Below are positions 24,824 through 34,421 of a stretch of 49,106 nucleotides of DNA, piece after piece. Below the pieces are notes generated by a model that searched no databases, was not told the origin of the DNA, and saw only the letters and a program-made list of their open reading frames with translations. The DNA comes from Pirellulales bacterium (GTDB lineage Bacteria; Planctomycetota; Planctomycetia; Pirellulales; UBA1268). A program made the translations under genes and the position numbers. Position 1 is the stretch's first letter, and every line of letters begins with the position of its first letter. The stretch covers positions 1-49,106 of the forward strand of contig JADHNY010000017.1 of assembly GCA_016779265.1 (NCBI GenBank), in the 5' to 3' direction.

Positions 24824-25177
24824 GAGTTTGCCAGGACTTTCACGGGCGGTGGGAATGAAATCAAGTGTCCGAGAGTGTCGTCGGCAGAGGCCGAGACGAC
24901 AACTCGGGAACTGGACGATGATCGGAGTGCATGGGGGAGCGGGCGGGTAGGAAAATCGACTGAAATCCACCTGTTTTCGAGCGGTGTGCCATAATCGCCG
25001 ACCTGGGCATGAGAGGCTTGTGGACGACGAGTAGCCCTGTTACTCTTCGGGGCTCGCGGGTGTAGAGCCTCCGGCCTCCCTGCGTTTTCCGTGTCTGAGG
25101 GTGGTGCCTGCGGTCCGCGGGTGCCGATATCGGACCAGCATGACGGTTGCCAATTCACGAATCGAGTAACAGACCAG
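24824..25177. promoter_or_regulatory. Divergent intergenic region pntAA / rplM with leader
   Basis: 354 bases without a gene. It must hold the pnt promoter (minus) and the rplM-rpsI promoter and leader (plus). I cannot assign -35/-10 boxes with confidence. Two competing hairpins at 25029-25054 are listed separately. Confidence 0.5.
25029..25054 (+). promoter_or_regulatory. Possible alternative hairpins in the rplM leader
   Basis: GAGTA (25029-25033) can pair with TACTC (25041-25045). AGCCC (25033-25037) can pair with GGGCT (25050-25054). The two stems overlap and exclude each other. They lie about 125 bases before the rplM start. L13 autoregulation through a leader is known in other bacteria, but this structure does not match a leader I can name. 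Confidence 0.3.
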
Positions 25178-25618
25178 ATGATTTCCACCGCCAAGACCTA
25201 CATGGCTAAGCCCGGCGAAGTCGAGCAGCATTGGTGGCTTGTTGACGCTGAGGGCAAGCGCGTGGGGCGTCTCGCCACTGAGCTGGCGATGGTGCTCATG
25301 GGCAAGCATCGGCCAACCTACACTCCGCACGTCGACACCGGTGACTACGTTGTCGTCGTGAATGCCGACAAGGTTGAGTTTGGCGGGGCGAAGTGGGAGC
25401 AGAAGGTCTACACCTGGTTTACCGGATACAACGGTCTGAGCACGGAGACTGCCGGTGAGCGGTTGGAGCGTCGTCCCGAACTGATCCTCCAGGAGGCGGT
25501 TCGGCGGATGCTGCCCAAGAACAAGCTCGGGCGAGCGATGCTGCAGAAGCTCAAGGTCTACGCCGGCTCAGATCACCCGCACGCGTCGCAGCAGCCGCAG
25601 CCGCGGGATATCAAGTAA
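25178..25618 (+). CDS. rplM: 50S ribosomal protein L13
   Basis: 146 residues. The start at ATG 25178 gives [19 protein letters not shown] followed by [15 protein letters not shown], the usual L13 opening (an alternative ATG is at 25202). Family marks continue: [23 protein letters not shown] and [20 protein letters not shown]. The C-terminal [11 protein letters not shown] is typical. It forms the conserved rplM-rpsI pair, with rpsI 90 bases downstream. Confidence 0.96.
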   Translation: MISTAKTYMAKPGEVEQHWWLVDAEGKRVGRLATELAMVLMGKHRPTYTPHVDTGDYVVVVNADKVEFGGAKWEQKVYTWFTGYNGLSTETAGERLERRPELILQEAVRRMLPKNKLGRAMLQKLKVYAGSDHPHASQQPQPRDIK

Positions 25619-25661
25619 GCCCAGAATCATTCAAAGAAGTAAGCCCCAGAATCACTTAAAA
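25613..25661 (+). repeat. Imperfect tandem repeat spanning the rplM stop
   Basis: AAGTAAGCCC-AGAATCA begins at 25613 and is repeated at 25637 (AAGTAAGCCCC-AGAATCA); the first copy contains the rplM stop codon. The period is 24-25 bases. Confidence 0.7.
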
Positions 25662-25708
25662 GGCATGTGCCCAGAGATCTGTGGCACGCTCCGAGACGAC
25701 AAGGACTC

Positions 25709-26119
25709 ATGACGATGGCGACGGCGACAGCATCAGGCGAAGTGACCGCAACCGGGCGACGGAAGTCAGCGGTGGCACGGGTGCGGGTCAAGAGTGGAAC
25801 TGGCCAGATCGTTGTCAACGGCCGACCCATCAACGAGTACTTTCCTGCCATTAAGGACAGCACCCAGGTCTCTGGCGTGCTGACCCATGTCGGCCATGCG
25901 ACTGACGTCGATGTGAGGATTCGCGTCGATGGTGGTGGGCCTGCTGGCCAGGCCGGGGCCTGCCGGCTGGGCGTTGCTCGAGCGTTGAAGATGCTCGACG
26001 TGGAGGCTGCCGAGGCCTTGCGTGCTGCGGGCATGCTGACGCGCGACGGCCGGATGAAGGAACGCAAGAAGTACGGCCTTCGTGGTGCCCGTCGTGGCAC
26101 GCAGTTCTCGAAGCGTTAG
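25709..26119 (+). CDS. rpsI: 30S ribosomal protein S9
   Basis: 136 residues from ATG 25709 (or ATG 25715 two codons later). Seen: ATGRRKSAVARVRVKSGTG, IVVNGRPINEYF, GGGPAGQAGACRLGVARAL and the C-terminal KKYGLRGARRGTQFSKR tail, whose Lys-Arg end reaches the P site. The frame extends further upstream to 25667, but that stretch is not family-like. It is the second gene of the rplM-rpsI pair. Confidence 0.96.
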   Translation: MTMATATASGEVTATGRRKSAVARVRVKSGTGQIVVNGRPINEYFPAIKDSTQVSGVLTHVGHATDVDVRIRVDGGGPAGQAGACRLGVARALKMLDVEAAEALRAAGMLTRDGRMKERKKYGLRGARRGTQFSKR

Positions 26120-26428
26120 TTCACGAAGCGTGCGACACTTCTGTTGCTGTCTCAGGTTGCGGTTGCTGCCGAGCCCTCTTTTTTTCATATGAGTGGCTTT
26201 CTCGGTGTTCTGGCAGGATTGTCGTGGCGACGGCCAGCCAGTTTTTTCGCTACAGCCGCTGTAGTTCCTCCTTTTGGCGTGTCGTGTAACGCTTAAGACC
26301 GGCACAGGCTGCATTCCGTTTTGTGGTCTATGTTTGCTTCGAGCGTGTAGCCGAAGCGATACTTAAGGTACGGCGGCCGCGGTCTCGAGAGATCACGGCA
26401 GATTGCCGAGCTGGAGGAGGACTCAGAC
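26120..26428. other. Intergenic region after rpsI
   Basis: 309 bases without a gene. It contains a T7 run (26178-26184) without a strong preceding stem, a 7-1-7 dyad at 26250-26264, and a 6-base stem GCTTCG (26336-26341) with CGAAGC (26352-26357). The ribosome-binding site GGAGGAGG of the next gene lies near its end. Confidence 0.5.
26250..26264. promoter_or_regulatory. Operator-like 7-1-7 dyad (CTACAGC-C-GCTGTAG)
   Basis: Perfect inverted repeat with a single central base, about 165 bases upstream of the Tat-exported protein gene. The shape fits a dimeric regulator site; the regulator is unknown. Confidence 0.4.
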
Positions 26429-27331
26429 ATGGCGTCATACGGGGTGCAACAGAATCTTCGACGGCGGCAGGTGCTTGCTGGCGGCTGTGGAGCAGGGCTG
26501 CTGCTCCCGCTGATGGGCGGACTTGCTCAAGCCAATGAGAAGCGTGCGGCGTCGACACCGGGGCGAACGCCGGTCTCGGCTGCCCTCGACGTGCTCGACG
26601 CAGAGTCCGAGAAGCTCGTTGAAGTGAAATACATCCCCAACGACTCGCGTTCGGCGCAGGTCGTCGTGCAGAACATCACGGATCGTCCCGTCACCCTGCG
26701 TCTGCCTGAGTCATTTGTTGGCGTACCTGTGCTCGCTCAGATGGGGATGGGTATGGGCGGCATGGGTGGCCGAGGCGGTGGCGGCATGGGCGGGTTTGGT
26801 GCCGGTGGCATCGGTGGCGGTGGCATGCAGAGCACTGGCGGCGGTGGTGGCTTCGGCGGCCAAGGCATGAACGGCATGGGTATGGGCGGTATGAACGGTG
26901 GCATGGGAGGAATGGGCATGGGCGGTGGCGCCTTCTCGATTCCACCAGAGCGAACCCGCGTCGCCCGCGTGCAGACGGTCTGCCTCGAATATGCTAAGGA
27001 TGAGCCAAACCCCCGCATGACCTATCGGATGCAGCGGGTCGACAACTTCTCGAGTGATCCCCGTGTGGCCGTGCTTCTCGCCAGCCTTGGACGCGGAGAG
27101 CTGCCGCAAAAGGTTGCTCAGGCTGCAGCATGGCATATGACAAACGGCCTCAGCTGGCAGCAGCTTGCCGCCGAAACCATCGAACACCTCGTTGGTGCCG
27201 ATGAGCCATTTTTCACGCCTGCAGAACTCGCTGCTGCGTCTCGCGTCGTTGCCCGTGTGGAACAGATTGTCGGCCAGAGTTCTGACGGCAGTCGCTCTTC
27301 ATCGAGCGATTCCTACGGCTCTCAGGGCTGA
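26429..27331 (+). CDS. Tat-exported protein with Gly/Met-rich insert
   Basis: 300 residues. The N-terminus [22 protein letters not shown] followed by AQA fits a twin-arginine signal. After a linker, residues about 57-100 form a beta-sandwich-like stretch ([21 protein letters not shown]). A low-complexity segment of about 70 residues (roughly 104-173) made almost only of Gly, Met and a few Asn follows. The C-terminal about 120 residues are mostly helical ([30 protein letters not shown]). I do not recognise a characterised family. The start is firm, with GGAGGAGG 8-15 bases upstream. Its 3' end overlaps the convergent DUF1559 gene by ten bases. A metal-binding role for the Met-rich part is possible but unsupported. 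Confidence 0.78.
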   Translation: MASYGVQQNLRRRQVLAGGCGAGLLLPLMGGLAQANEKRAASTPGRTPVSAALDVLDAESEKLVEVKYIPNDSRSAQVVVQNITDRPVTLRLPESFVGVPVLAQMGMGMGGMGGRGGGGMGGFGAGGIGGGGMQSTGGGGGFGGQGMNGMGMGGMNGGMGGMGMGGGAFSIPPERTRVARVQTVCLEYAKDEPNPRMTYRMQRVDNFSSDPRVAVLLASLGRGELPQKVAQAAAWHMTNGLSWQQLAAETIEHLVGADEPFFTPAELAAASRVVARVEQIVGQSSDGSRSSSSDSYGSQG

Positions 27332-28353
27332 GTCGAGACGGTTTCGCCGCCTGCCCGGGTGGAGAGTGCACGCCAGACCAATGGATCAGTGCCTTCGCTG
27401 GCCGTCTGGACGCTCCCATCCATGAGCACATAGTTGACGATTCCGGGGTGACTGCTGCGGCTGGTGATGGCCGCGGCGGTCGGTGCCGAAAGTGATTTCG
27501 CCTCCTGCTGGTTGGTCCAGTCGAGGTTAACTTCACTGCCATTGACGGTGCACGCAACATTGGTCAGCGGTGGAAACGTGGACGTGAACCCAGTCTGGTG
27601 GGCACGTCCATCAACCCATTCAGTGTGGCCAGTGTTGGCCTTGAAGTCGCCGCCGAGGCTGCAGACGCTGCCGGTCGACGTTGGGGGAGACGGGGCCGTG
27701 AGGCCGGCGTTTCGGAAGTATGGCGTGTAGGTCTTCACTTCCGCCAAAGCGATCGTTTTCGACATGCCATCTCGGAAACTGCCCGTCGTGAGACGGCTGT
27801 TTGGATAGAAGGCGCCGTCTCCGCCTCGCATGCTGGTCGGGTCAAAAATCATCCATGTGCCAAGGTTGATCGCATAGTTGAGTGGTGCATGGTACGGCCC
27901 ATTTGCGTTGACGCGGGGCTCGATCTCCGGTTCGCTCGGGCAGAGAAGTACAGAAATCGCAAGCCCCGAAATCTGCCGACCATCTTGGAGGGTGGCCGCG
28001 TTGTAGGGGATGGTCAGCTGTCGACGGATTTCTGCGCCGATGGCAAGTTCCTCGACGAACGGCAGAAGACGGGCCTGGGCAGACCAGACCGCACCGGCCG
28101 TCGCGTCGTCCGTAGCGGTGCCTGGCCAGGCGAGGCTCGGCGGGTAGCTGCCATATCCGCTTTCAGTGTTTGCCAGTGCGAGCCCCAGCTGCCGAAGGTT
28201 GTTTTGGCAGCTCATCCGTCGCGCGGCCTCGCGGGCAGACTGGACAGCCGGCAGCAGCAGGCCGACGAGCGTCCCAATAATGGCAATCACAACGAGCAGC
28301 TCAACGAGCGTGAAACCGGAGCTTGCTCGGCGTTGCAGGCGAAGTTGTGGCAT
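27322..28353 (-). CDS. DUF1559 pseudopilin-like protein
   Basis: 343 residues. The N-terminus has a type IV prepilin/pseudopilin signal: a short basic leader, then [20 protein letters not shown] with Glu at position 5 after the Gly cleavage site. A helix follows ([26 protein letters not shown]), and the rest is the DUF1559 (SBP_bac_10) domain, ending in [18 protein letters not shown], the usual GGxxxxxxDGSV-type motif. These proteins occur in many copies in planctomycetes and are probably anchored in the cell envelope after prepilin peptidase cleavage; their job is unknown. A TGAGACT-C-AGTCTCA dyad lies 50 bases upstream, so it may be regulated by a metal-responsive factor. Confidence 0.92.
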   Translation of the reverse strand: MPQLRLQRRASSGFTLVELLVVIAIIGTLVGLLLPAVQSAREAARRMSCQNNLRQLGLALANTESGYGSYPPSLAWPGTATDDATAGAVWSAQARLLPFVEELAIGAEIRRQLTIPYNAATLQDGRQISGLAISVLLCPSEPEIEPRVNANGPYHAPLNYAINLGTWMIFDPTSMRGGDGAFYPNSRLTTGSFRDGMSKTIALAEVKTYTPYFRNAGLTAPSPPTSTGSVCSLGGDFKANTGHTEWVDGRAHQTGFTSTFPPLTNVACTVNGSEVNLDWTNQQEAKSLSAPTAAAITSRSSHPGIVNYVLMDGSVQTASEGTDPLVWRALSTRAGGETVSTQP

Positions 28354-28660
28354 GTTTCAACCAGGTGGATTTTCAAAGGAACCATGGGCCGGTTGATGAA
28401 AGTGAGACTCAGTCTCAACAACATCATATTGTAGGCGTGCCGCGGGCAGCGTCAAACGCCTCCTAAAAAAACAGCTCGTTCTGGCTGACCGTGCATTGGC
28501 GACAGAGCGAAGCTAGGAAAACGTGGGAAACAACGTCCCAGTGCTACCCATTCGGGTTTTCGGTGGTAAAAAACACGTATCGGGGTAGGAACAGACACAC
28601 ACCGGTGGACGGCGTTGCTGCCCCCGCCCAACATTCGTGACACGAGAGGGAGTGGAGTCG
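28354..28660. other. Divergent intergenic region, DUF1559 / ABC operon
   Basis: 307 bases without a gene between two divergent starts. It contains the 7-1-7 dyad (28403-28417). A small ACCC-ATTC-GGGT hairpin followed by TTT lies near 28546-28560. The GTG at 28637 is a possible but less likely start for the ABC ATPase. Confidence 0.5.
28403..28417. promoter_or_regulatory. Fur-like 7-1-7 operator (TGAGACT-C-AGTCTCA)
   Basis: Perfect 7-base inverted repeat around one base, with the same 7-1-7 geometry as the classical Fur unit TGATAAT-N-ATTATCA. It lies 50 bases upstream of the DUF1559 start, in promoter position. Assignment to a Fur-family regulator is an inference from shape and sequence likeness. 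Confidence 0.5.
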
Positions 28661-29623
28661 ATGAGTGAGGCTGTCTCGCCAGTCGCATCTGTGGCCAGCG
28701 GTGCGGGTGACGTCGTGATCGAAACCCGCAACCTCTCGAAGACATACCGAGACTTCTGGGGACGGAGTAAGAAGGCGGCGCTGAAGTCGCTCGATCTGGA
28801 GGTTCGCCGTGGAGAGATCTTCGGCCTGCTCGGGCCGAATGGCTCTGGCAAGACGACCACGCTGAAACTTCTGTTAGGCCTGATTTTCCCCACCACCGGC
28901 CAGGCGTTGATGTTTGGCCGGGATGCGACGGATGTCTCAAAGAACGAGCGGATCGGCTACCTGCCTGAGGAGTCGTATCTCTACAAGTTTCTCGACGCCG
29001 AAGAGACGCTCGACTTCTACGGCCGACTGTTCAACATGTCGCCACAGGAGCGGAAGAAGCGGACCGCGGCGTTGATTGAAATGGTCGGCCTAACCCGTGA
29101 TCGCAAACGGCAACTCAAGGAATACTCCAAGGGCATGACACGCCGTATCGGCGTCGCCCAAGCCCTGATCAATGATCCGGAGTTGGTGCTGCTTGACGAG
29201 CCGACGAGTGGTCTCGATCCAATCGGCACGCGTGAGATGAAGGACCTGATCCTTGAGCTCAAGCGGAAGGGCAAAACCGTCGTTCTCTGCTCCCACCTCC
29301 TGGCGGATGTGGAAGATGTCTGTGACCGAATTGCCGTGCTCCACCAGGGTGAGCTCAAGGAGCTCGGCCGGGTGGGCGATCTGCTGCGAGTCACCGATAT
29401 CACGCAGATACGAGCGCGAGGCCTCTCGTCTGATGCCGTCGAGCAGATTCGCAGCATTCTTACCGCTGAGCAGGCGGCAGAGGTTGATATTGGCAACCCC
29501 AGTACAACGCTTGAGGACCTGTTCCTCGAAATCGTAAGGGACACGCAGGCACGGCCTGGCCGCCGGGCGAGCGGATCGGATACCACAAACTCGGAGAGCA
29601 GGTCGTCCAGCCATGGTGCTTGA
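28661..29623 (+). CDS. ABC transporter ATP-binding protein (ABC-2 type)
   Basis: 320 residues. Walker [12 protein letters not shown]-loop-region [13 protein letters not shown], an atypical signature [17 protein letters not shown] (common in the CcmA/DrrA class), Walker [14 protein letters not shown] and the H-switch [11 protein letters not shown] are all present, so it should be an active ATPase. The C-terminal about 80 residues form the usual extension ([15 protein letters not shown]) with a Ser-rich tail. The start ATG 28661 follows a purine-rich stretch; GTG 28637 is an alternative. It overlaps the permease start by 11 bases and powers that permease. The substrate is unknown. Confidence 0.93.
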   Translation: MSEAVSPVASVASGAGDVVIETRNLSKTYRDFWGRSKKAALKSLDLEVRRGEIFGLLGPNGSGKTTTLKLLLGLIFPTTGQALMFGRDATDVSKNERIGYLPEESYLYKFLDAEETLDFYGRLFNMSPQERKKRTAALIEMVGLTRDRKRQLKEYSKGMTRRIGVAQALINDPELVLLDEPTSGLDPIGTREMKDLILELKRKGKTVVLCSHLLADVEDVCDRIAVLHQGELKELGRVGDLLRVTDITQIRARGLSSDAVEQIRSILTAEQAAEVDIGNPSTTLEDLFLEIVRDTQARPGRRASGSDTTNSESRSSSHGA

Positions 29624-31436
29624 ACAGGAGATCCCGGCATTTGCCACCTGGATCGGTCCGGCGATCCTGTGGTTCCTCTTCTCGGCGTCGCTGCTCGCAG
29701 TGGCCGCCGCTGCGGTGACGTGGCTGGTGCAGTCCGTTCTCTATGGACCACTGACCGCTGGCGATCGCGTCTACCGTGGCACGCTGTCTGGGCTGGGCGA
29801 CTTCTTCTCGCTCTCTCCCCGCCGCGTCTGGGCTTTGGCTCGGCTGGCGATTCAGGAGGCGGTCCGCAGAAACGTGCTTGTCGTCCTAGCCTTGTTTGCT
29901 GGGATTGTGCTGTTCGCGGGATGGTTTCTCGATCCCGAGAGCGTGAACCCCGGAAGGCTCTACCTGGGCTTCATTCTTGGGGCGACGAACCTGCTGGCCT
30001 CGCTGGTCGTGCTCGTGCTCGCCGTGTTTAGCCTGCCGGCAGATGTGAAGGCCAAGTCGATTCAGACGGTGACCACCAAGCCGGTGCGGCCAGCTGAGAT
30101 CGTGGCTGGTCGCATGCTGGGATTTGCAGCGGTTGGGACAGCCATCCTGTTGGTGATGGGCGTTGCTGGCTGGGCGTTTGTGCTGCGGAGTGTCGACCAC
30201 GGTCATGTCACTGAGATCGCGGACCTAATCGAGATCCGTGGTGAAGACGGCGTGCTGACTGGCTACGAGGGACGTACGAGCCTTGACCGTGGGCATCGGC
30301 ATCGATTTACGCTCGACGCCGACGGTGTGGGCTACACCGAGTTTGAGCAGGGACACCGCCACGCGGTCACGATGACCGAAAATGGCACCAAGGTGGTAAT
30401 CAGTTCTCCCGAAGGCATGCTCGAAGCTCGTCGCCCGTTGCGGGGCCAGTTGCGGTTTCTCGACCGCGAAGGGAAGCCGAGTGCGAAGGGTATTAACGTC
30501 GGTGCGGAGTGGAGCTACCGCGAGTTTATCGAGGGTGGCACGCTTGCCGCTGCAGTCTGGACATTCTCGGGGATTACCGAAGAGCGGTTCCCCGACGGAC
30601 TGCCGCTTGAGATGCTGATTCGTGTCTTCCGGACCTACAAAGGTGAGATTGAGAAAGGCATTGCTGGCAGCGTGCGGATTCGCAACCCACAGACGCTGAA
30701 GCAGTCCGACCCCTTCTACTTCACGGCGAAGGAGTTCACGATCGACTCGCTGCTGATCCCGACGGTGGTCAACACGACAACCGTTGACGGTGGCACGAGC
30801 CAGATCAGTCTCTACGACGACCTCGTCCAGGATGGCCAGGTTGAGATTGTTTTGCAGTGTCTTGAGCCTGCTCAGTACTACGGTGTCGCGCAGGCGGATT
30901 TCTACATGAGGGCCGGCTCGGGCTCCTTTGCGTGGAACTACGCCAAGTGTTGCTTTGGCATCTGGCTGACGATGCTCGTGGTGACCGCGATGGGTGTTGG
31001 GTTGAGCACCTTCCTCGCCGGACCGATCGCCCTGTTGGCGTCGCTGATGGTGATCCTGATTGGCCAGTTCCGCGAGTTTGTCGAACGGCTCTTCGCGAGC
31101 CAGATCACGGGTGATGCCACGATTGCCCCCGGTGGTGGTCCGATCGAGTCGCTCTACCGCATCGCCACGCAGATGAGCATCACGGTCGATCTCGAGCAGA
31201 CGCCAGTCGTTGCGGCGATGAAGACCCTCGACACGTTCTTGCTGGCACCAATGCGGCTTGGGGCAGGGCTGTTCCCGTCATTGTCGAATCTCGATACCAG
31301 TAACTTCGTCGCGAGTGGCTTCGATATTCCAGCCGACCTTGTTGCGGAACAGGCCGTACAGACCGCCGGGTATGTCCTCGTGATGTTCGTGCTTGGTGCG
31401 TTCTTCCTCAGGTCGAGAGAGGTGGCTTCGTCATGA
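29613..31436 (+). CDS. ABC-2-type permease with large periplasmic insert
   Basis: 607 residues. Membrane helices appear at about 12-38, 88-107, 113-142 and 165-190, then again near 440-490 and 583-603. Between them lies an extracytoplasmic region of about 250 residues that is beta-rich and contains a paired His motif: [13 protein letters not shown] and [12 protein letters not shown] (about 226-255). The motif [23 protein letters not shown] near 145-167 is the coupling-type region of ABC-2 permeases that follow a drug/lipid-type ATPase. It overlaps the ATPase gene by 11 bases upstream and the next gene by 4 (ATGA), so all three are one translational unit. Export of a lipid, peptide or metal-linked substrate is possible; sequence does not decide. 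Confidence 0.88.
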   Translation: MVLEQEIPAFATWIGPAILWFLFSASLLAVAAAAVTWLVQSVLYGPLTAGDRVYRGTLSGLGDFFSLSPRRVWALARLAIQEAVRRNVLVVLALFAGIVLFAGWFLDPESVNPGRLYLGFILGATNLLASLVVLVLAVFSLPADVKAKSIQTVTTKPVRPAEIVAGRMLGFAAVGTAILLVMGVAGWAFVLRSVDHGHVTEIADLIEIRGEDGVLTGYEGRTSLDRGHRHRFTLDADGVGYTEFEQGHRHAVTMTENGTKVVISSPEGMLEARRPLRGQLRFLDREGKPSAKGINVGAEWSYREFIEGGTLAAAVWTFSGITEERFPDGLPLEMLIRVFRTYKGEIEKGIAGSVRIRNPQTLKQSDPFYFTAKEFTIDSLLIPTVVNTTTVDGGTSQISLYDDLVQDGQVEIVLQCLEPAQYYGVAQADFYMRAGSGSFAWNYAKCCFGIWLTMLVVTAMGVGLSTFLAGPIALLASLMVILIGQFREFVERLFASQITGDATIAPGGGPIESLYRIATQMSITVDLEQTPVVAAMKTLDTFLLAPMRLGAGLFPSLSNLDTSNFVASGFDIPADLVAEQAVQTAGYVLVMFVLGAFFLRSREVASS

Positions 31437-32971
31437 GCAGTGAACCGACTGGTGCAACTGGCCCTGTGGCTTCTGACCGAGAAGGTCGATGGCTTGGCCT
31501 TCGGCCTGTCACCCTCGTGATGCTTGTCGCGATCGGTGTGTTGCTGATTCCTTTATCCGTGCTCAGCCAGCCGGCAGACTCGATTAGCCCTGGTGGAGTG
31601 CTCGCGCAGATGCGAGCCGAAGAAGGCCTCTCGCAGGCCAACCTGGGTGAAATCGATCCCACCAGCGAAACCATGCGGCTGGCGACCCTTGGCTTGAAGA
31701 ATGTGGCGGTGACGCTGCTCTGGGATCGGGCTAACCACTACAAGAAGGTTGAGGACTGGACGAATCTCTCTGCGACCTTGGAGCAGATGACGAAACTGCA
31801 GCCCAACTTCTACTCGGTCTGGGACTTTCAGGCGCACAACCTTTCCTACAACATTTCGGTTGAGTTCGACGACTACCACGACCGCTATGCCTGGGTCATC
31901 AAGGGCATCGAGTTCTTGCGAGACGGGATTTTCCTGAACACGCGAGAGCCCCGGTTGCTCGGTCGGATGGGCTGGTTCATCGGCCAGAAGATTGGCAAGG
32001 CGGACGAGAAGTTGCAGTACCGTCGCCTGTTCAAGCAGGACGAGGACTTTCACGAACGTGATCGTCCTGGCCGCACACTGCCTGAGCGTGACAACTGGCT
32101 CGTGGGGCGTGAGAAGTACATCGCTGGCCAGGAGTTGGTCGACTCCGGTGCGCCTCTGAAGACGACCCCGCTGATCTATCACAGCGAGCCAATGATGACG
32201 GCGATTAACTATGCCCGAGCCCTTCAGGACGAAGGTGTATTTGGAGAGCAGGGCCGCAATGCCTGGACGCTCGCGGGTGATGAAATGCGGCGGTACTCCG
32301 TTCGTGACATTCCCACAAGTTGGGACCTGCCAATCCGTCTCGGTCTTGAAGAGGAGATGCGGGAACAGGCGGAGCGTCTTGAGGAACAGCTTGAAGAAAT
32401 GATGCCGGGCAGCTTTAAGGCTCTTGGCAAACGTCTTCGAGATGAACTGCCCGAGGAAGAGCGGGTGGCCCTCGAGACATCGATCACGTTGCGGACGGAT
32501 GAGCAGCAGCGGCTCGGCTTCGAAGCAGAGCAGAAGACGCAGGTCAACTGGCCAATGGTGGCTCGTGAGGCTCCTGCCGACATTCGCGATGAGGCGATTC
32601 GTTTGGCTCGTGACTTCCAGGAAGCCTTTGAGACGGCTCAGATCATTCGTCGCTATCGCGACATCGTGAACTTTGACTACTGGAGAGCCTCATGCGAGGC
32701 CGGCATCACCGAAGACCTGCTAGTGGCGCGGGAAGCCACCTGGCGAGCTCAGCAGGACTTCGAGAACGCGCGACTGCAGCCGGCGAAGGAAGCCTTCGAA
32801 GAGGCGTTTGCTGCCTGGCGGCGTGTGCTTGATGAGTATGAGGTGCTGAGAAACGATGACCTGACGGTGGATGACATCAAGGAAGTCGTGGGCCGCTACC
32901 GCCAGGTTCTTGATCAGCTCGACGAAACCTTCCCCAGTCCGTTCATCCTTCAGGATGTGCTTGATTATTGA
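31433..32971 (+). CDS. Single-pass membrane protein with helical repeats, partner of the ABC transporter
   Basis: 512 residues. One hydrophobic anchor near 25-44 (LVMLVAIGVLLIPLSVL) is followed by a mostly alpha-helical, Trp/Tyr-rich soluble part resembling degenerate TPR/SEL-type repeats (WTNLSATLEQMTKLQPNFYSVWDFQ, AWVIKGIEFLRDG). A long coiled-coil-like Glu/Arg stretch (EEMREQAERLEEQLEEM) lies around 304-320. I do not recognise a characterised family; it appears to be a lineage-typical companion of this ABC system. The ATGA overlap with the permease implies matched production and probably physical association on the periplasmic face. No catalytic motif is seen. Confidence 0.8.
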   Translation: MSSEPTGATGPVASDREGRWLGLRPVTLVMLVAIGVLLIPLSVLSQPADSISPGGVLAQMRAEEGLSQANLGEIDPTSETMRLATLGLKNVAVTLLWDRANHYKKVEDWTNLSATLEQMTKLQPNFYSVWDFQAHNLSYNISVEFDDYHDRYAWVIKGIEFLRDGIFLNTREPRLLGRMGWFIGQKIGKADEKLQYRRLFKQDEDFHERDRPGRTLPERDNWLVGREKYIAGQELVDSGAPLKTTPLIYHSEPMMTAINYARALQDEGVFGEQGRNAWTLAGDEMRRYSVRDIPTSWDLPIRLGLEEEMREQAERLEEQLEEMMPGSFKALGKRLRDELPEEERVALETSITLRTDEQQRLGFEAEQKTQVNWPMVAREAPADIRDEAIRLARDFQEAFETAQIIRRYRDIVNFDYWRASCEAGITEDLLVAREATWRAQQDFENARLQPAKEAFEEAFAAWRRVLDEYEVLRNDDLTVDDIKEVVGRYRQVLDQLDETFPSPFILQDVLDY

Positions 32972-33109
32972 GGCATCGACTGGATCAGGCTCAGCCAACA
33001 GATTGGTGCCCGCTTCGGTTTGACTAATAAACCGGGCCTGACTAATGCCGTGGCTGGGCTTCACTGCGACCCTGGCTTCGTTACGCGAGAAGCTCATTCG
33101 TATGTCGGT

Positions 33110-34405
33110 TTAGTTTGCTGACCGGCGGATGAGCAACCGGTCGATCCGTCGACCGTCCATGTCGACGACCTCGATGGAGTGGCCACGCCAGGTCATCGTG
33201 TCGCCAACAGCCGGAATACGCTCGAGCAGGGATAGAACAAGGCCTGCGACCGTCGAGTAGTCGCGAGACTCGCCGTCCGTCTTGATGCCGAGTCGCTCGC
33301 CAAAGTCGTCAAACGACATCCCGCCATCGACGAGCCACGAGCCGTCGTCGCGTTGAACGAGCTCTTGAGAGCCCTCCTCCTGATGCTCGTCGTGAATATC
33401 ACCGACGAGTTCTTCCAGGATGTCCTCAAGGGTGACAAGGCCTTCCGTGCCGCCGTATTCGTCGAGCACAATCGCGAGCTGGTTGCGTTCTTTCTGGAAG
33501 AGTTCGAGCAGCCTATCGAGCGTCATCGATTCTGGCACAAAGAGTGGCCGGTGAAGCAGTTTCCGAAGCTCGATGGGCCAGCCCATCCAGTTCTGGCGGA
33601 GCACATCTTTGATCGAAAGGTAGCCCAGGATCTGGTCTAGGGACCCATCGTAGACCGGCAGCCGTGAGTAGCCTGCCATGGCGATGGCGCCGAGTACCTG
33701 CTCGGACGGCGTGGCAATGTCGAGGGCATCGATGTCGATGCGGGGCCGCATGATGTCGCGAACGGTGCGTTCACCAAGTCGCAACGCCTCAATGGCCACG
33801 GCCTGTTCAACTGCTTCGAGGACGCCTTCTGCGCGTCCTGTTTCAAGCAGATGCTCGATATCATCAACCGACACACTCGGGCCCTGCTGGCGGTGAGCCC
33901 GCAGGAGAAACAGCACCGTCGAGGTTGAGATGCCCATCAGCCAGACCAACGGCTTGGCCACCGTGGCGACGCCCATCATCACCGGCGCCACGATCCGAGC
34001 GATCGGCTCAGCGCTTCGCAGAGCGAGTCGCTTCGGCACAAGTTCTCCAAGCACCAGCGTGAAGTAGGAGAGCAGGCCGACAAAGGCAGTGAGCGCCACG
34101 GTGTCGGCCACGGCTGCAATGCGAGCTGGAGCCGCATCGCGGATCCAGTTGGCCAGCTCACTGACCACGCGATCACCGCCGTAGGCTGCCGCCAGCGTGC
34201 CGACGAGCGTGATGCCGATTTGGACTGTTGGCAGGAAGCGGTCGGGCGAGGCGGCGAGTTCCAAGGCTTTCGCCGCCGCAGAGTCACCCTCGTCGGCTAG
34301 TTGACGAAGACGCCCGCGGCGACTGGCCACGATGGCCATCTCAGCTCCGGAGAAGAAGCCGTTGGCGAGAATCAGACCGAGGATGATGAACAGTTCGGGA
34401 AACAT
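33110..34405 (-). CDS. CNNM/CorC-type membrane protein (DUF21, CBS pair, CorC_HlyC)
   Basis: 431 residues from ATG 34405 (MFPELFIILGLILANGFFSGAEMAIV). The DUF21 domain with four hydrophobic helices spans about 1-180 and includes the family motif NGFFSGAEMA and LVLGELVPKRLALR. Two CBS domains (about 195-320) contain RTVRDIMRPRIDIDAL, YSRLPVYDGSLDQILGYL and NQLAIVLDEYGGTEGLVTLEDILEELVG. The C-terminal CorC_HlyC domain binds ligand near the end. Members move or regulate Mg2+/divalent cations. A longer start at 34465 would overlap proB by 44 bases; 34405 follows the proB stop by 16 bases, so co-transcription with proB is likely. Confidence 0.92.
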   Translation of the reverse strand: MFPELFIILGLILANGFFSGAEMAIVASRRGRLRQLADEGDSAAAKALELAASPDRFLPTVQIGITLVGTLAAAYGGDRVVSELANWIRDAAPARIAAVADTVALTAFVGLLSYFTLVLGELVPKRLALRSAEPIARIVAPVMMGVATVAKPLVWLMGISTSTVLFLLRAHRQQGPSVSVDDIEHLLETGRAEGVLEAVEQAVAIEALRLGERTVRDIMRPRIDIDALDIATPSEQVLGAIAMAGYSRLPVYDGSLDQILGYLSIKDVLRQNWMGWPIELRKLLHRPLFVPESMTLDRLLELFQKERNQLAIVLDEYGGTEGLVTLEDILEELVGDIHDEHQEEGSQELVQRDDGSWLVDGGMSFDDFGERLGIKTDGESRDYSTVAGLVLSLLERIPAVGDTMTWRGHSIEVVDMDGRRIDRLLIRRSAN

Positions 34406-34421
34406 GGCGGCAAGGATGGGC

